Source: an uncultured Spongiibacteraceae bacterium (GTDB taxonomy: Bacteria > Pseudomonadota > Gammaproteobacteria > Pseudomonadales > CAMLJR01). Taken from it: DNA of 7,564 nt. The translations under genes and the position numbers were made by a program. Under the pieces are notes generated by a model, which had not been told where the DNA came from, made no database searches, and saw only the letters and a list, made by a program, of their open reading frames with translations. Shown piece by piece: positions 6,371-7,564 of this stretch (position 1 is its first letter; every line of letters begins with the position of its first letter). The stretch lies in NCBI GenBank assembly GCA_946480345.1, contig CAMLJR010000139.1, positions 1-7,564 on the forward strand, read 5' to 3'.

Positions 6371-6691
6371 CTATTCCTCCCACACCCAGCGGATTGGCTC
6401 GCCAAAATCATCGTAGATATATTTCTTGCGCGGGCGCCGCGATTTCTTTTTTTCCGGATGCTGCGCCTTGCGTCGCGCCTCGATGCCGGCGACGACATCA
6501 TTCAGATACGTGCGTTCTTCCTTGGGCTTATCGCTGATGATCGGCGCTTCCGGCAGCATGCCTTCGCCCGGATTACGTCCGCTGATACCGCGCGGAATTT
6601 CATGCACCTGCCCACCCTCGCGCAGAAACTCTTCCATCTGGCGGTCGAGCTCGCGGCGCAGGTCGGCTTTGGTGGCGAGAGGTTTCAACAC
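6371..6691 (-). CDS. Small charged protein with SutA-like MEEFL-GG segment
   Basis: This is an approximately 106-aa soluble protein with no signal peptide or membrane helix. In order: DLRRELDRQMEEFLREGGQVHEI (10-32), a Gly/Pro-rich linker (GISGRNPGEGMLPEAP), a charged helix (YLNDVVAGIEARRKAQ, 62-77), a very basic run (KKKSRRPRKK, 81-90), and an acidic/aromatic tail (YIYDDFGEPIRWVWEE). The MEEFL-x-x-GG-x-V-x-EI pattern resembles the conserved segment of SutA, the RNA-polymerase-binding protein of Pseudomonas (from memory), but the acidic SutA N-terminus is absent. The start is uncertain. GTG at 6691 is chosen, without a good ribosome site. GTG at 6835 in the same frame would give 154 aa but would overlap the start of the divergent gene and its -10 box. 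CTG at 6730 is a third option, and residues from SFPIRI onward look protein-like. Function is unknown; nucleic-acid or polymerase contact would fit the charge pattern. Confidence 0.7.
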   Translation of the reverse strand: MLKPLATKADLRRELDRQMEEFLREGGQVHEIPRGISGRNPGEGMLPEAPIISDKPKEERTYLNDVVAGIEARRKAQHPEKKKSRRPRKKYIYDDFGEPIRWVWEE

Positions 6692-6790
6692 GGTAATCCG
6701 AATAGGGAACGACTGCGTAGGATAACGCAGTCCGTCGCTGGTAAAACACTTTGCGATGAGCCTGCGGACAGCGACGGCAAGGGATATGCG

Positions 6791-6796
6791 TATAAT
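6791..6796 (+). promoter_or_regulatory. Consensus -10 box before the pterin-synthase-like gene
   Basis: TATAAT matches the sigma-70 -10 element exactly and lies 33 nt before the ATG at 6830, implying a short leader of about 25-30 nt. No good -35 is visible at 16-18 nt spacing. The closest resemblance, CGGACA at 6765-6770, is 20 nt away. The promoter may need an activator or be weak. Confidence 0.5.
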
Positions 6797-6829
6797 GCGG
6801 CACCCAACAGCGATAATAATTCCGCCGTT

Positions 6830-7336
6830 ATGCACACTCCATCAGCTCAAAGCCTCACGACAATCGAAATCAGCAAGGAAGACATCAAATTCTCGGCTGC
6901 GCATTTCACGATTTTCAGCGCCACCGAACGCGAGCGTCTGCACGGTCATAACTACGCCGTGCATTTGGCGGTGACGGCGCCGGTTGGCGACGATGGCATT
7001 TGCTTCAGTTATCGCGATATCAAAACGCGTTTGCGTCAACTGTGCGAAACGCTCGATGAATACACACTGGTGCCACAGTTCTCGCCGCATCTGCGCATCG
7101 ATGACGACGGCGAATTTTTTAACGTCTGGTTCAACGGCGAAAAAATTCCGCTGCGTAAATCGGACACATTGCTGTTGCCGATCCGCAACAGCACGGTTGA
7201 AGAATTCGCGCGCTACCTGCGCGATCAATTTATCGGCGATGGCAGCTTCCTAACCGAACGCGGTATTTGTTCAGCGGTAATAAAAGTATCTTCTGGCCCT
7301 GGACAATCGGGCTCGGCGAAGTGGCATAACGATTAA
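6830..7336 (+). CDS. 6-pyruvoyl-tetrahydropterin synthase / QueD-like protein, atypical active site
   Basis: This is a 168-aa protein of the PTPS/QueD (6-carboxytetrahydropterin synthase) superfamily, cytosolic enzymes that act on dihydroneopterin triphosphate. The zinc ligands are present: H25 in FSAAHF, and H38 and H40 in LHGHNY. The QueD catalytic Cys, four residues before HGH, is replaced by R34. The Asp of the Asp-His pair is kept (LDEY, D76) but the His is E77. The Glu that holds the pterin in QueD (KET) is replaced near V153 in IKVSSGPGQS. E35 gives an ExxHGH motif, as described for PTPS-III proteins that can replace FolB in folate synthesis (from memory). It is longer than QueD (about 120 aa), with an insert around 85-115. 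The frame is open far upstream, but ATG 6830 is preferred because the fold starts just after it and TATAAT lies upstream. There is no strong ribosome site. The exact reaction is not assignable. Confidence 0.87.
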   Translation: MHTPSAQSLTTIEISKEDIKFSAAHFTIFSATERERLHGHNYAVHLAVTAPVGDDGICFSYRDIKTRLRQLCETLDEYTLVPQFSPHLRIDDDGEFFNVWFNGEKIPLRKSDTLLLPIRNSTVEEFARYLRDQFIGDGSFLTERGICSAVIKVSSGPGQSGSAKWHND

Positions 7337-7357
7337 GCGAAAACAATTGGCGGCGAA

Positions 7358-7564
7358 TTAAACTTTCAACATGCCGCGAAATCCTCGGGATGAATAATAC
7401 GATTGCGCGCCGTTGTGATAGACAAACACCGTGTCGTAGCGTCGATCGCAAAAAAGTGCACCGCCTAATTTTCTAATCGCGGCGGGTGTTTTGATCCAGC
7501 TCGATGTTTTTACATCGAACTTTCCGAGTGTCTGTAACTCTCGATATTGTTCTTCGGTTAACAG
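7358..7564 (-). CDS. DUF4256 family protein, C-terminal part only
   Basis: The minus-strand frame is open from the right edge to TAA at 7358-7360, giving the last 68 residues of a longer protein. There is no start codon in the window that would make a full product. It begins LLTEEQYRELQTLGKFD, continues KTSSWIKTPAAIRKLGGALFCDRRYDTVFVYHNGAQSYYSSRGFRG and ends MLKV. The blocks KTPAAIRKLGGALFCDRRY and VFVYHNGAQSYY are those I associate with the DUF4256 family (usually about 180-190 aa), whose function is unknown. It converges on the pterin-synthase-like gene, with 21 nt between the stops and no visible terminator hairpin. Confidence 0.85.
   Translation of the reverse strand: MLTEEQYRELQTLGKFDVKTSSWIKTPAAIRKLGGALFCDRRYDTVFVYHNGAQSYYSSRGFRGMLKV

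Noticed and set aside
6458..6829. Upstream 124-codon extension of the pterin-synthase-like gene
   Set aside because: It is antisense to the charged 106-aa gene, shows no PTPS similarity, and lies upstream of the TATAAT box.
7230..7451. 73-codon minus-strand ORF at the right end
   Set aside because: It runs out of frame through the DUF4256 coding region and the end of the pterin-synthase-like gene; the DUF4256 frame is clearly the coding one.

Overview
The window looks like ordinary chromosome from a Gram-negative, probably gammaproteobacterial, organism. The evidence is two outer-membrane barrel proteins, a TonB-dependent receptor, a YfiR/CHASE8-type c-di-GMP module, and a small protein with a SutA-like MEEFL-GG segment. 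The DNA is moderately GC-rich and the genes are tightly packed. Assignment to a pseudomonad/Cellvibrio-like lineage is only a guess. There are no RNA genes, insertion sequences, CRISPR arrays or phage genes.

Layout. (1) Positions 3-1184 (+): the 3' part of a predicted outer-membrane beta-barrel protein, cut by the left edge and closed by an intrinsic terminator. (2) Positions 5595-1214 (-): a compact three-gene operon, a TonB-dependent receptor with a GTG start, then a periplasmic YfiR/DUF4154 protein 3 nt downstream, then a membrane CHASE8-GGDEF-EAL protein that overlaps the yfiR-like gene by 4 nt (ATGA). (3) Positions 6085-5702 (-): a small membrane-anchored Cys/Arg-rich protein with a strong Shine-Dalgarno and a hairpin after its stop. 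(4) Positions 6086-6370: an intergenic region of about 285 nt with a perfect 8-bp inverted repeat and a doubtful 45-codon ORF. (5) Positions 6691-6371 (-): a small, highly charged protein of about 106 aa. (6) Positions 6830-7336 (+): a 6-pyruvoyl-tetrahydropterin synthase-like protein with a consensus -10 box. (7) Positions 7564-7358 (-): the C-terminal end of a DUF4256 protein, cut by the right edge.

The most interesting unit is the operon. In the Pseudomonas YfiBNR (TpbB) system, periplasmic YfiR represses the CHASE8-GGDEF enzyme YfiN, and the outer-membrane lipoprotein YfiB relieves the repression. Here the outer-membrane position is taken by a TonB-dependent receptor, and the enzyme carries both GGDEF and EAL domains. 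This suggests a route by which uptake or sensing of an unknown ligand at the outer membrane adjusts cytoplasmic c-di-GMP. The gene order and domains are read from the sequence; the signalling direction and ligand are inference. The pterin-synthase-like protein is the second point of interest: it keeps the zinc histidines but lacks the catalytic cysteine and instead has an ExxHGH motif.
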